Below, piece by piece: positions 19,315-32,676 of a DNA stretch of 64,000 bases (its first letter is position 1; every line of letters starts with the position of its first letter). A model generated the notes under the pieces. The model saw only the letters and a program-made list of their open reading frames with translations, was not told the DNA's origin and did no database searches. The stretch covers positions 1,736,001-1,800,000 of the forward strand of contig NZ_CP044065.1 in the NCBI RefSeq assembly GCF_008693385.1, written 5' to 3'. Both the position numbers and the translations under genes were made by a program. The stretch comes from Cupriavidus pauculus. Lineage in GTDB: Bacteria; Pseudomonadota; Gammaproteobacteria; Burkholderiales; Burkholderiaceae.

Positions 19315-20700
19315 CTACATCTTGTGGCAGGCGCCCCAGACGACGCTGTCGACATCCCTGCGCATTTCGTTGAGGTAGATCAGATGGGTGTCGCCCAGCG
19401 GCATCAGCACCTGCTCGCGAATCAGCTCCGTGTGGGGCTGTATGGGCGGATCGAACCATTTCACGTGGGCCAGCCCGCCGACGGAAGCCGGCCGGGTCTC
19501 GCTGAAGTTGCCGAACGCGGCGTTCAGCGAGAGATCGCTGACGATGCCCGGCACCCGCCCCGTGGCAACGGTGCCCCCATCGATCCACAAGGAATGGCCG
19601 GCCATCGCGCCGCTGAGCTGGGCGCCTGCCAGCACCGAAAAGCTGACGTCCGGCTGCCGGCAGGACCAGTTGCCCGACAGGGCGCCGTCCCGCAAAGGCC
19701 GGGCGCTGCGCAGGACCCACGCGCCCAGATCGAGCTTGCCGCCCAGCGATTGCTGCTGATCGATAAACAGCGTCCAGGCATCGCCATCGCGCGACAGGAA
19801 CACGCGCCCCGCCACCTCGCCGTCCGCGCGTAACTCGAACGCGCCCGGATAGCGCGTCTGATCCGCCGGGTGGAGCGTGGCGCCCGGCGCCGGCTCGCCC
19901 GTGTCCGGGGACGTGCAATGGTCCCGGTAATCCTGCCCCCGGCAGATGGCGAGCCGTCCGTCCGCGGTAATCCGCGCCTGCCCGGCCGCCGCCTGGTTGC
20001 TACCATGCACGGGGGAAAGATCCCCTTCCGCGCGATCGACGTGCGTCATCACAAAGGCATAATCGCCCGCAATGTCGGCCATGGCCGGCAATGCCGCGAG
20101 GGACGTCGCGTGGATCAATCCCGCGAGCCGTGCCGCGCCCGGTAACGCCGATGCCGGCAGATTGGCGATATCGCCGCCCAACCGGTCGTCTCCCAACCGG
20201 TCGCCCCCCAGCCGGTCGTCCCCCAACCGGTCGTCTCCCACGCGGAAGGCCACCTCGAGCTCGCCGAGCTGCGACACGACATGGCCGGGCGGCGGATCGG
20301 CGGCATCCGCCTCGAGGCTCGTGACCACATAGCCGTCGCCGTCGGGCATGTAGTGGCCGACGACGCTGCCGTGCAGGCCGAACGGTGAATCGGCGAATCG
20401 CAGCGTGACCCTGCCCGGGGCCGGCGCGTCGAGCGTCAGCGCGATCGTGCCGCCGAGCGACATCATGCCGAGATAATGTTTCGGGGGCTTCGCGGGCCCC
20501 GGGGTGCCGGTGCCCGCGCTCGCCGGGCGACTCGCGGGTTGCGCCCCCTCCTCCGACGGGCATCCCGCGAGCAGACCGCAGACCAGACTGGAGAGCAGAC
20601 CGTAGAGCGGACCGTAGAGCGGACCGTAGAGCGGCCCATACAGCGGACCATAAAACGGCCCCCTGCCCCGCGCATGCGTGACGCCTGCCATGGCTTCCAT
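19315..20700 (-). CDS. Putative lipoprotein of unknown function (second of a tandem pair)
   Basis: A 461-residue exported protein I do not recognise. After MEAMAGVTHARGRG comes a hydrophobic stretch containing four YGPL repeats, then a lipobox-like LLAGC, suggesting a lipid-anchored protein. The mature part is rich in beta-type sequence with motifs SLGGTIALTLDAP, RFADSPFGLHGSVVG, DPPPGHVVSQLGELEVAF and DQTRYPGAFEL. All of these have counterparts in the neighbouring upstream gene, so the two are paralogues. A DRLGDDRLGGD repeat (4 units of 5 residues) interrupts it. The start has GAGGA upstream, 10 bases after the stop of its paralogue. Confidence 0.75.
   Translation of the reverse strand: MEAMAGVTHARGRGPFYGPLYGPLYGPLYGPLYGLLSSLVCGLLAGCPSEEGAQPASRPASAGTGTPGPAKPPKHYLGMMSLGGTIALTLDAPAPGRVTLRFADSPFGLHGSVVGHYMPDGDGYVVTSLEADAADPPPGHVVSQLGELEVAFRVGDDRLGDDRLGGDRLGDDRLGGDIANLPASALPGAARLAGLIHATSLAALPAMADIAGDYAFVMTHVDRAEGDLSPVHGSNQAAAGQARITADGRLAICRGQDYRDHCTSPDTGEPAPGATLHPADQTRYPGAFELRADGEVAGRVFLSRDGDAWTLFIDQQQSLGGKLDLGAWVLRSARPLRDGALSGNWSCRQPDVSFSVLAGAQLSGAMAGHSLWIDGGTVATGRVPGIVSDLSLNAAFGNFSETRPASVGGLAHVKWFDPPIQPHTELIREQVLMPLGDTHLIYLNEMRRDVDSVVWGACHKM
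20180..20239. repeat. 15-bp tandem repeat, 4 units, in lipoprotein gene
   Basis: Units AACCGGTCGTCTCCC with one to three changes, encoding the in-frame peptide repeat G-D-D/G-R-L. Likely arose by slippage and could vary in copy number between strains. Confidence 0.9.
20599..20658. repeat. 12-bp tandem repeat, 5 units, in signal region
   Basis: Three identical ACCGTAGAGCGG units followed by two diverged ones, encoding YGPL-type repeats within the hydrophobic export signal just before the lipobox. Copy number would change signal length without a frameshift. Confidence 0.9.
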
Positions 20701-20710
20701 GGATACGTCC

Positions 20711-22144
20711 TCAGTGGCTGGGTCGCCCGGGCCGCTTGTCCGATCTTCGGTAGCACAGCCCCGCAACCGTGCTCTCCGCCTTGCCGTCGACTTCGCGCAG
20801 ATAGGCAAAGGACTGGTCGTCGAGGGGCAATATCACTTCCTCGCGCTCCTCGCCGGTGCCGGGCCGCGTCTGCGTGTCCTGCCTGAACGCGTACACGACG
20901 CCGGGCAAAGGCGCTGGCTTCGCGTTGGCATCGGCGGCGAACCCTGCATTGAATGTCAGACGCGCCGAGTCCAGCGAACCGTGATCGTCGCTCGCGATGC
21001 CCCCGCCCTTCAGGATCCAGTCTCTCTCGTCGATCATGCCGCTGGATACCGGCGGATTCAGCGCTGTGGCCGCAAGGTCGAGCGCTGGCTGGATGCACCG
21101 CCACTTGCCGTCGAGCGCATCGGCTGCAAGGGGCTGCGTCGTCGCCTGCATGATCCAGCTACCGATCTGCACGGTATCGTTTCCCACTCCCCCCTGCTGT
21201 GCCATGCGCAGATTCCACTTGCCCATGTCCTCCTGCGCGAAGAGGCGGCCGACGAGGACATCCGCGCTCCACACCTCGAACTGGCCGGGATGCCGCGTCT
21301 GATCCGCAAGCCGTACCTCCGCGGTCATGACCGCATCGCCGCTGCGCACCGGCTCGCACGCCTCGGCGTAGACCTGATTCGGGCATGCCCTGAATTTGCC
21401 ATCGCTCTCGATGCGCAACTGGCCCACCTGCGCGCTCTGGCTACCCGGCAGCGGTGCGAAGTAGCGCGCCGGGTACCGCGCGGTCTCGCTTATGTACGTG
21501 TACGTCCCCGCGATGCTGGCCAGCGGCGGCGCGCTCTCGGTGGCCACCGCGTGAATCGTTCCGGCCAGTATCGCCGATCCCGGATGCCGGGTCTTCACCG
21601 TGCCGGGTGGTTCGCCCCCCTGCGCCAGCGCGACATTGGGCAGCCCTTCGATCTCGCCGCGCAATGCACCGTTGCCAATGCCGAACCGCACGCCAATACG
21701 TGGCAACGCCTCGATCACGGCTTCGGGCGGCGGGTCGCTGCCGTCGGACACAAGCGCGGTCACGGCCAGCCCGCCGCGCCCCGATACCTTGCGCACATCG
21801 CCGACGATGGCACCCTTGAGCCCGAACGGCGAATCCTCGAAGCGGATCGTGGCCTTGCCGGCCTCCGGCTGGTTGATGACCATGACGAATGTGCCACCGA
21901 AGGACAGCGTGCCGCGAAAGGCAAGCGGCGCGTTCACGTCCTCGGGCTTCGGTGTCGGCGCAGTGGCCGGTGTCGATGACGTGACGGACGTTTTGGATCC
22001 CGTGCCGCCGGTCGCATTCGGTCCGATCTGCTCCGGGCATCCCCACAGGACCAGACAGGCCGGAAGCATCGCCCATCGGCAGACCTGTGGCGCCGCGCGT
22101 ACCGTCAACCGCTTCGCCGTTGTTTCTCTCTCACTTGCCATCAT
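20711..22144 (-). CDS. Putative lipoprotein of unknown function (first of a tandem pair)
   Basis: A protein of about 477 residues, paralogous to the gene just downstream. The N-terminus MMASERETTAKRL leads to a hydrophobic segment and LVLWGCPEQ, an imperfect lipobox, then a Thr/Pro/Ser linker. Shared motifs include SFGGTFVMVIN, RFEDSPFGLKGAIVGD, DPPPEAVIEALP, RLADQTRHPGQFEV and EVILPLDDQSFAYLREVDG. No catalytic motif is visible. Start choice among adjacent ATGs and a GTG four codons upstream is uncertain. It is the likely promoter-proximal gene of a two-gene unit ending at the terminator near 19150. Confidence 0.75.
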   Translation of the reverse strand: MMASERETTAKRLTVRAAPQVCRWAMLPACLVLWGCPEQIGPNATGGTGSKTSVTSSTPATAPTPKPEDVNAPLAFRGTLSFGGTFVMVINQPEAGKATIRFEDSPFGLKGAIVGDVRKVSGRGGLAVTALVSDGSDPPPEAVIEALPRIGVRFGIGNGALRGEIEGLPNVALAQGGEPPGTVKTRHPGSAILAGTIHAVATESAPPLASIAGTYTYISETARYPARYFAPLPGSQSAQVGQLRIESDGKFRACPNQVYAEACEPVRSGDAVMTAEVRLADQTRHPGQFEVWSADVLVGRLFAQEDMGKWNLRMAQQGGVGNDTVQIGSWIMQATTQPLAADALDGKWRCIQPALDLAATALNPPVSSGMIDERDWILKGGGIASDDHGSLDSARLTFNAGFAADANAKPAPLPGVVYAFRQDTQTRPGTGEEREEVILPLDDQSFAYLREVDGKAESTVAGLCYRRSDKRPGRPSH

Positions 22145-22281
22145 GCCCTCGCGCACTCGGTGGAAACAGAAACGAGGCTAGAGGGCCGAGGCCCGTATGG
22201 AATTGACTTCCATCAAGTGTCACGGCGCCAAGACGCCCGACGACACACAATTCGGAATAGGACGATGAAACAACGACTCTG

Positions 22282-22315
22282 AAAAAAAACGCCCCGCCCT
22301 GTCGGGCGAGGCGCG
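22282..22315 (-). terminator. Intrinsic terminator of ggt
   Basis: CGCCTCGCCC / GGGCGGGGCG stem with loop GACA-type, followed on the minus strand by eight T. It ends 18 bases after the ggt stop codon. Confidence 0.88.
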
Positions 22316-22332
22316 TTCTCAGCGAAGTGCGA

Positions 22333-24330
22333 TTACGGACGGAACGTGTCGCCCAGCACCACGCCTTCGCGGCGCGGATCGGTGCCGCCGGTCCAGATCG
22401 GCGTGCCCCCGTTCTGCGAGCGCATGACCGTGTTCACGCCGCTCGATTGCGCGGAAGTCGAGACCGTATGGCCCAGCGCGCGCAGACCCGTGATCAGCGG
22501 ATCGTTGTTGCCGCTGTTCGTGATGTCCACGTTCGGATGCTCGCCACCCACGGTCGTCGTCGCGGAGTTGCTCGCACCGAAGTCGACGAGACCCGACGAT
22601 TGCTGCGCGTCCAGGCCCCAGTCGAGCACGCCCACGAGCGTCTTCACGACGTATTGCGGGATGGTGCCGCCGCCCGGCGAACCGGTGGCCATGAAGAAGT
22701 CGCCGATGGAACCGTCGGCGGCCTTGCGGAACACCATCGTCGGCGACATCGAGCTACGCGGACGCTTGCCCGGCTGTACGCGGTTGGCAATCGGCACGCC
22801 GAGCGAATCGGTCGGCGTCGCGTTGAAGTCCGTCAGCTGGTTGTTGAGCAGGAAGCCGTTGGTCATATGGAACGACCCCATGCTCGATTCCACCGACGTG
22901 GTCGCGCTGACCACGCTGCCGTCGGCATCGACGATCGTGAACTGGTTCGTGCCGTGCTCGATCAGCGATGCCACGCCGAGCGGCACGTTGCCGAGGTTGC
23001 CCGCGGTCGCCGTGCCCATGCTCGCCGTCGGCGAGATCAGTGCCGCGCGCGATGCCATGTACGACTTGTTCAGCATCGTGTTGGCGGAACCGCCGGGCAG
23101 CGGCACGAAGTCCGTGTCGGCCACGTACTTGTCGCGATCGGAGTAGGCCAGGCGCTCGGCCTCGCTCACGTAATGCACGCCGAGCACGGCGGGCTTGCCG
23201 CCCTCGCCGTCGATCGCGGTCGGCTTCATCGAGGCCATGTCGAAATTCTCGAGAATGCCCATCGCCGACAGCACCGTGATACCGCCCGACGTCGGAGGCG
23301 GCGCACCGCAGATCCAGTACGCGCGGTACGTCGTGCAGATTGGCTCGCGCATCTTGGCCTGATATGCGGCCAGATCCGCCAGCGTGGTCTTGCCCGGGGT
23401 GATCGGGCTGCCGTCCACCGCCGCGGTCGTGCCGATCTTGTTGATGATGTCCTGCGCGATCTGGCCCGTGTAGATCGCGTTCGCCCCGTTCGCGGCCATC
23501 TGGGTCAGCGTGTTGGCGTAGGCCGGATTCTTGAGCACCGTGCCCAGCGCCTTCGGCGTGCCGTCCGCATTGAAGAAGTACGCGAGCGCTTCGGCATCAC
23601 GCTTCAGCGAGGTGGCATTGCTCGAGATTGCCGCGGCCAGGCGGCCGCCGATCGGAAAGCCGTTCGAAGCCAGCGAGATCGCATCGCCGAACAGATCCTT
23701 CCACGCGAGCTTGCCGTGTTCCTTCTGCACGCGTTCGATCAGGCGCGGAATACCGACCGTGCCGATCGAGCGTCCGCTCGCGCGCGCGCTCGGCACGGGC
23801 GTCGTCTGCGTGGTCACGTCGTCGATCCAGCGCAGGTAGTTCTCGGTCGCCGCGGCCGGGGCCGACTCGCGGCCGTCGTAGGCCTGCACGGACTTGTTGC
23901 GCGCGTCGTAGTAGAGCATGAAACCGCCCGAGCCCATGCCCGTGGCTTCGGGCACGGTCAGGCCGAGTACCGACTGCACGGCCACCGCCGCATCGGCCGC
24001 GCTGCCGCCCTTCTTCAGCACCGCGCAACCGGCGGCGCTGGCATAGGCGTTCGACGACGAGACCATATAGGTCTTCGCGCTGACCGGCTTCAGCCCCTTG
24101 CGATAGCCCGATGCGGGCTCCGGCAGCGACGGATCGCCCGGCTGGTTCGATCCCACGACAACGGTGGTGCCATTGTCCGCCAGCACCTGACAGCTGGTGT
24201 CCGCGGGCGTGACCGGCGTGGTCGGGGTGGATGACGTGGGGGGATTGTCATCGCCGCCGCACGAGATGACGAGCAGGGTACTGGCGACGGCCGTGGCCAG
24301 TGCCAGCTGCTTTCTTTTGAGATGCAACAC
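22333..24330 (-). CDS. ggt: Gamma-glutamyltransferase, lipoprotein form
   Basis: A 665-residue Ntn hydrolase that removes or transfers the gamma-glutamyl group of glutathione. Start is GTG with GGAGG 7 bases upstream. The signal ends in LLVISCGGDD, a lipobox, so the enzyme is probably anchored outside the inner membrane. The large-subunit landmark EATGMGSGGFMLYYD is present. The autocleavage site is HG-TNQFTIVD, where Thr is the catalytic N-terminus of the small subunit (E. coli has TTHYSVVD). RPRSSMSPTMVF follows. The mature N-terminus has a Thr/Pro linker. It is a single-gene unit. Confidence 0.93.
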   Translation of the reverse strand: MLHLKRKQLALATAVASTLLVISCGGDDNPPTSSTPTTPVTPADTSCQVLADNGTTVVVGSNQPGDPSLPEPASGYRKGLKPVSAKTYMVSSSNAYASAAGCAVLKKGGSAADAAVAVQSVLGLTVPEATGMGSGGFMLYYDARNKSVQAYDGRESAPAAATENYLRWIDDVTTQTTPVPSARASGRSIGTVGIPRLIERVQKEHGKLAWKDLFGDAISLASNGFPIGGRLAAAISSNATSLKRDAEALAYFFNADGTPKALGTVLKNPAYANTLTQMAANGANAIYTGQIAQDIINKIGTTAAVDGSPITPGKTTLADLAAYQAKMREPICTTYRAYWICGAPPPTSGGITVLSAMGILENFDMASMKPTAIDGEGGKPAVLGVHYVSEAERLAYSDRDKYVADTDFVPLPGGSANTMLNKSYMASRAALISPTASMGTATAGNLGNVPLGVASLIEHGTNQFTIVDADGSVVSATTSVESSMGSFHMTNGFLLNNQLTDFNATPTDSLGVPIANRVQPGKRPRSSMSPTMVFRKAADGSIGDFFMATGSPGGGTIPQYVVKTLVGVLDWGLDAQQSSGLVDFGASNSATTTVGGEHPNVDITNSGNNDPLITGLRALGHTVSTSAQSSGVNTVMRSQNGGTPIWTGGTDPRREGVVLGDTFRP

Positions 24331-24662
24331 GATTTGTCCTCCGGGACTACGACCAAAAATAAAAGGAAAAACGCCCCCCTGCCGCGCTGGTGGCTCGACC
24401 AGGCGGCATCGCTCGATGCTCGACGAATAAAGGGGAAATGCAGGGACTCGCGCTAGGGCGAGAAGAGGCTCAGCGAACGTGTATCGGCCATGATGTGAGG
24501 GGCTCGTTTCTTATCGGATTTGTGTCCAGCGTACTACACGCATATCGATATACAAGCCCATCGCGCGGCCGATTATTACAGCGTGTTTAACGGCCCGCAC
24601 CGCGTTGCAGCATGCCGTCCCGGTGCGCCCATGCGCAGGGCCGTGTGCACTGCAGCGGAAAC
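24331..24662. other. Intergenic region upstream of ggt
   Basis: Spacer between the ggt start and the icd terminator. It should hold the ggt promoter: minus-strand TTGTAT and TACGCT 16 bases apart near 24525-24555 are a weak candidate, next to the palindrome ATATCGATAT. No gene was seen. Confidence 0.4.
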
Positions 24663-24712
24663 AAAAAAGCCCGTGTGCGGCGCATGCGGCGGTGCATGCA
24701 TCGAACACGGGC
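24663..24712 (-). terminator. Intrinsic terminator of icd
   Basis: ACACGGGC / GCCCGTGT outer arms enclosing a second GC-rich hairpin (GCATGC motifs), followed on the minus strand by six T. It lies 73 bases after the icd stop. Confidence 0.82.
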
Positions 24713-24784
24713 CGACCGGGCACCCACTTGGGGTCGCCCGGATACCACAGTTTCTTTCTTCAGGCTTTCAGGTTCGGCCCCTGC

Positions 24785-27022
<2,238 letters not shown>

Positions 27023-27210
27023 TGCATGTCTCGCGATAAATAATCAGGTTGAGAAATCGCCGTCGCGCACATTTGCATGCAGGGCGGCAGACCGCAATTT
27101 TGCCTGATTTTGCTTTCGGGGGGATTGCATTGGGACGGCTTTCTGCGAAATGCGCCGAAAAATACGGATTTGGACCCGTTCTTACGCCATTGCGACGCAA
27201 GTGAATTGCA

Positions 27211-27237
27211 CCCCTCCCCCGTCGGGGAAGGGGTGCC
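27211..27237 (-). terminator. Hairpin after clpB
   Basis: CACCCCTTCCCC / GGGGGAGGGGTG, a stem of about 12 bp, 14 bases after the clpB stop. The minus strand lacks a T-run, so this may be an incomplete or factor-assisted terminator. The rest of 27023-27250 shows no gene. Confidence 0.5.
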
Positions 27238-27250
27238 CAGCCTTAGTGCA

Positions 27251-29839
<2,589 letters not shown>

Positions 29840-29940
29840 GTGGAACCCTCTCTCTCGATGAGTGTGTCCTGATGCGGGACGGGACGCGCACGTCTTGCCG
29901 CGTACGCTCCGTATGCCCTGCCGGACACTGACTCAACGAA

Positions 29941-29968
29941 AGATAGGGCTTCGTGTAGTCTTTTCAAG
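29941..29968 (-). promoter_or_regulatory. Sigma-32-type heat-shock promoter of clpB
   Basis: Minus-strand CTTGAA, 14 bases, CCCTATCT closely fits the sigma-32 pattern (CTTGAA, 13-15 bases, CCCCAT-T). It is about 100 bases before the clpB start. Its upstream edge touches the hairpin that follows the oligomer hydrolase. Confidence 0.8.
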
Positions 29969-30001
29969 ACGCGCCGATGCCAAAGAGGCGATCGGCGCGT
30001 C
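29968..30001 (-). terminator. Hairpin after the oligomer hydrolase gene
   Basis: GACGCGCCGAT / ATCGGCGCGTC, a perfect 11-bp stem with partial inner pairing (GCC/GGC), 39 bases after the stop at 30041. The bases following on the minus strand (TTGAAAAG) are only weakly T-rich because they form the clpB -35 region. Confidence 0.6.
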
Positions 30002-30040
30002 ATGCTTCAAACATCACAAACGTTCACGCGTCAAATATGC

Positions 30041-32179
30041 TCAATTCGGCACATCGACAACGTTCGCCGATACCGAGATCGTATTCGACGGGCCCGGCGA
30101 TGCCGAGATCGGCGGCACGTTCGTCGCGGTGATGGCCGGCGCCGGCGTGCCGTTGGGCCCGCCCCGCGGCGTCGTGCGCACCACCTGGGACGGCGGCAGC
30201 GGCTGGTTGCTGCGCAGGTTCGCGTACACGGCATCGAGTGCGCGGTTCAGGTACAGGTGCAGCGGAATGTACCGGTTGCCGTACCCGGCGATGGCGCCGA
30301 TAAACGCGTCGAAGTGCTGGCCGTTCTCCACCTCGATATACGAGAGCTTGCTGGCGGCCCCCTCCTGCGCGCGATTGAAGCCCAGATACGGGCGCGACGT
30401 ATGGTTGACCGGCAGCAGGCCGTCGCTGCGGCCGTGCACGATCATGGCGGGCTTGCCGCGCAGGTTACCCGTGCGGTACGTCTGCGAAATGCCCGTCTGC
30501 ACCGCCAGTGCCTGCGCGGTCGTACCCGTCAGCAGATCGCGCAGGCATTTGGCGCCCGGGAAGTTCGCGTCGGCCACGCCGCTCCCCGTCGACACCGACA
30601 CGAAGTCGCGCGTCGGGCCACCCGATGCGACATCGTTGATCAGCGTCACGCCGCCGCCCGGCGGCACGCCATTGCCCGTGGCGAAGAACACGTTGAGCAC
30701 GGCCGGCGAAATCTGCACGGGCGTGGACGCACCGCCGCCGATCGCCGCAAAGCTGTAGTTGCAGAGCCGGTCCGTCACGCTCGCGCGCGCATAGGCGTTG
30801 GCATAGGTGACCGAGATCGAACTGCCGACCTCGAGTCCCGACAGCGAGGCATAGAGGTCGTCGGACTCGGCTTCCCATCCGGCCGCCCGCAGCGCGGCGC
30901 GCGCGCTTGCGGACCGCGCGCTGATATCGGCACCGGTCACGAGGCCCGCGGTCGCGAGCGCCGCGCAACGATTGCCTGCGGTCACGGCCGGCACCCCCGC
31001 GAGGAACGGCGCATTGACGAGATTCACGTCCTGGCTCGCGCACAGCTGCATCAGGTTCGCCGTGGTCGTGTAGTCATAGAGATGCTTGCCCGACGCGGGC
31101 ACCGACACACCGCCGCGGCGGACGGACACGCCCGCGGTAGGCGGCAGGTTCAGGTTCGGCTCGCCGACGGCCACGCCATCGATCAGCCCCGAGCTGTCCT
31201 GCTCGGCCGCGGCGATCGCCGCGCCGCCGCCGTTGGACACCGCCGAGGCAATGACGATGATCTTGTCCTTGCCGATGCTGGCCTGCCGCGTGCCATCGGT
31301 GGCCAACGCGCCGAACCGGTCGTTGATGGCCCAGATCGCGAACTCGATCGCCTGCAGCGTGTTATTGCCCCAGTCTTTCTCGGGATTCTGCTTCGAGTGC
31401 GCGTGCTTGAAGGCAAGCCGGTGCGGGAAGGCCGCGGTAAAGTCGGAGAGGGACTGCGCGCCCGGCTGCGCGACGAACTGCGCGGTCTTGCCCGCGCCCA
31501 CGCGGGCCGCGCGCGTGCCATTGATCAGCGGCACGGTATCGGTGTCGAGGTCGTGCGGCGCGGCGCCCGTGCCCTTGTCCGTGAATGCCACCGCGCAGCC
31601 GCGCTTGAGTCCCCACTCGGCTACCGCAATGCCGCCGTAGATGCCGCGCGAGCCCGACGATGTGGCCGAGATCAGGCAGGGATTATTCGGATCGAACGTC
31701 GCCGGAATCTGAGCCATCAGCGTCACGTTCTGCAGGCCCGTGCCGTCGTCGGCAAACGCCAGATACTCGACGCCCGCGATCTTGCCCTGCCCGCTCGTGA
31801 TATTGCCCTGCGCATCGACATTGGGACCGTACAGCGAACCGTAGCCACCGCTGGCCGTGGTGTCGACGATCGCACGGTAGTTGTTCCAGATGGCATAGCG
31901 CCGCAGTTCGGCGGCGGTCGGCGCGTTGGGGTCCGCCGGCACCGGCGCCGTGGCGCTGCCGATGCCGTCCTTGCCCAGGCCGCCCGTCAGCAGGTCGTCG
32001 GTGTTGCCGTCGTAGGACAGCGTGTTGATGGTCCCGACCACGAACGTGGGCCGGTTGTTCGGATTCTGGCTGGTCCCCCCGCCACCGCCTCCGCCATTAT
32101 TGTTGTTGTCGGAGCCGCCACAGGCGGCAATGGCGATGGTGCCGGCCGCTAGCGCGATCAGCTTCTGGCTCGCATGCAT
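30041..32179 (-). CDS. D-(-)-3-hydroxybutyrate oligomer hydrolase
   Basis: A 712-residue exported hydrolase (PF10605 family) that cuts 3-hydroxybutyrate oligomers, products of PHB breakdown, to monomers. The signal ends AIAACGGSDN, a lipobox, followed by Asn and Gly runs. Family blocks include AIWNNYRAIVDTTASGGYG, LYGPNVDAQGN, ATSSGSRGIYGG, AFTDKGTGAAPHDL, FKHAHSKQNPEKDWG and the probable nucleophile region IASAVSNGGGA. MIVHGRSDGLLPVNH provides a likely acid and GQHFDAF the His. The C-terminus has a Pro/Ser tail. Its presence points to a PHB-storing organism. It may be intracellular in some relatives; here the lipobox suggests export. Confidence 0.92.
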   Translation of the reverse strand: MHASQKLIALAAGTIAIAACGGSDNNNNGGGGGGGTSQNPNNRPTFVVGTINTLSYDGNTDDLLTGGLGKDGIGSATAPVPADPNAPTAAELRRYAIWNNYRAIVDTTASGGYGSLYGPNVDAQGNITSGQGKIAGVEYLAFADDGTGLQNVTLMAQIPATFDPNNPCLISATSSGSRGIYGGIAVAEWGLKRGCAVAFTDKGTGAAPHDLDTDTVPLINGTRAARVGAGKTAQFVAQPGAQSLSDFTAAFPHRLAFKHAHSKQNPEKDWGNNTLQAIEFAIWAINDRFGALATDGTRQASIGKDKIIVIASAVSNGGGAAIAAAEQDSSGLIDGVAVGEPNLNLPPTAGVSVRRGGVSVPASGKHLYDYTTTANLMQLCASQDVNLVNAPFLAGVPAVTAGNRCAALATAGLVTGADISARSASARAALRAAGWEAESDDLYASLSGLEVGSSISVTYANAYARASVTDRLCNYSFAAIGGGASTPVQISPAVLNVFFATGNGVPPGGGVTLINDVASGGPTRDFVSVSTGSGVADANFPGAKCLRDLLTGTTAQALAVQTGISQTYRTGNLRGKPAMIVHGRSDGLLPVNHTSRPYLGFNRAQEGAASKLSYIEVENGQHFDAFIGAIAGYGNRYIPLHLYLNRALDAVYANLRSNQPLPPSQVVRTTPRGGPNGTPAPAITATNVPPISASPGPSNTISVSANVVDVPN

Positions 32180-32255
32180 GAACTGTCTCCGTTGTCTTGA
32201 ACTGCTTTGTGGGGCAAATCAGACGACACAAAAACACGCACAACACCAGATAGTA

Positions 32256-32270
32256 GGCGCTGGGAGCGCC
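32256..32270 (-). terminator. Small hairpin after crcB
   Basis: GGCGCT / AGCGCC with a 3-base loop, 17 bases after the crcB stop. No T-run follows, so terminator activity is uncertain. Confidence 0.35.
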
Positions 32271-32286
32271 GGAGCAGGATAGTGAC

Positions 32287-32667
32287 TTACCCGAGCGCCC
32301 GGTAAGTCCAGATGCCGAGCGCGGTCAGCGCCAGCGAGCCACCGAGATGCAGCAGCAGATGGACGAGCGCCCAGCCATATTCCCCGGTGTTCAGATTGGA
32401 GACGACCTCGGCCGAGAACGTCGAAAACGTGGTCAGGCCGCCGAGAAAGCCCGTAATCGCAAACAGGCGCCATTCGGCCGGCAACGCCGCGTTCGCGTGG
32501 AAAAACGCCACGGCCACACCAATGAGGTAGCCGCCGACGAGATTCGAGGCGAGCGTGCCGTACGGCAGCGCGGGATTCAGCGCGTTCCACATGACGGAGA
32601 ACCCCCAGCGCAGCCATGCGCCGAGCGCCGCGCCGAGACCCACGGCAAGGAAACCCAACGGTGTCAT
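32287..32667 (-). CDS. crcB: Fluoride exporter CrcB (Fluc)
   Basis: A 126-residue four-helix membrane protein that forms a dimeric fluoride channel. The family features [25 protein letters not shown] and [13 protein letters not shown] (the Phe-box and pore Thr/Ser region) are intact. I chose ATG (MTPLGFLAV) with AGG six bases upstream; a GTG two codons earlier is possible. It is the last gene of the alaA-hom-thrC-moeA-moaD-moaE-crcB series, 9 bases after moaE. No fluoride riboswitch was recognised in front of it. Confidence 0.93.
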   Translation of the reverse strand: MTPLGFLAVGLGAALGAWLRWGFSVMWNALNPALPYGTLASNLVGGYLIGVAVAFFHANAALPAEWRLFAITGFLGGLTTFSTFSAEVVSNLNTGEYGWALVHLLLHLGGSLALTALGIWTYRALG

Positions 32668-32676
32668 AGGCACCTG

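Noticed and set aside
20180-20239. Four short direct repeats resembling a mini CRISPR array
   Set aside because: The units abut with no spacers, are only 15 bases, stay in frame in a protein gene, and no cas genes are near.
32180-32286. Fluoride riboswitch near crcB
   Set aside because: The gap lies downstream of crcB, not upstream, and moaE is only 9 bases before crcB, leaving no room.
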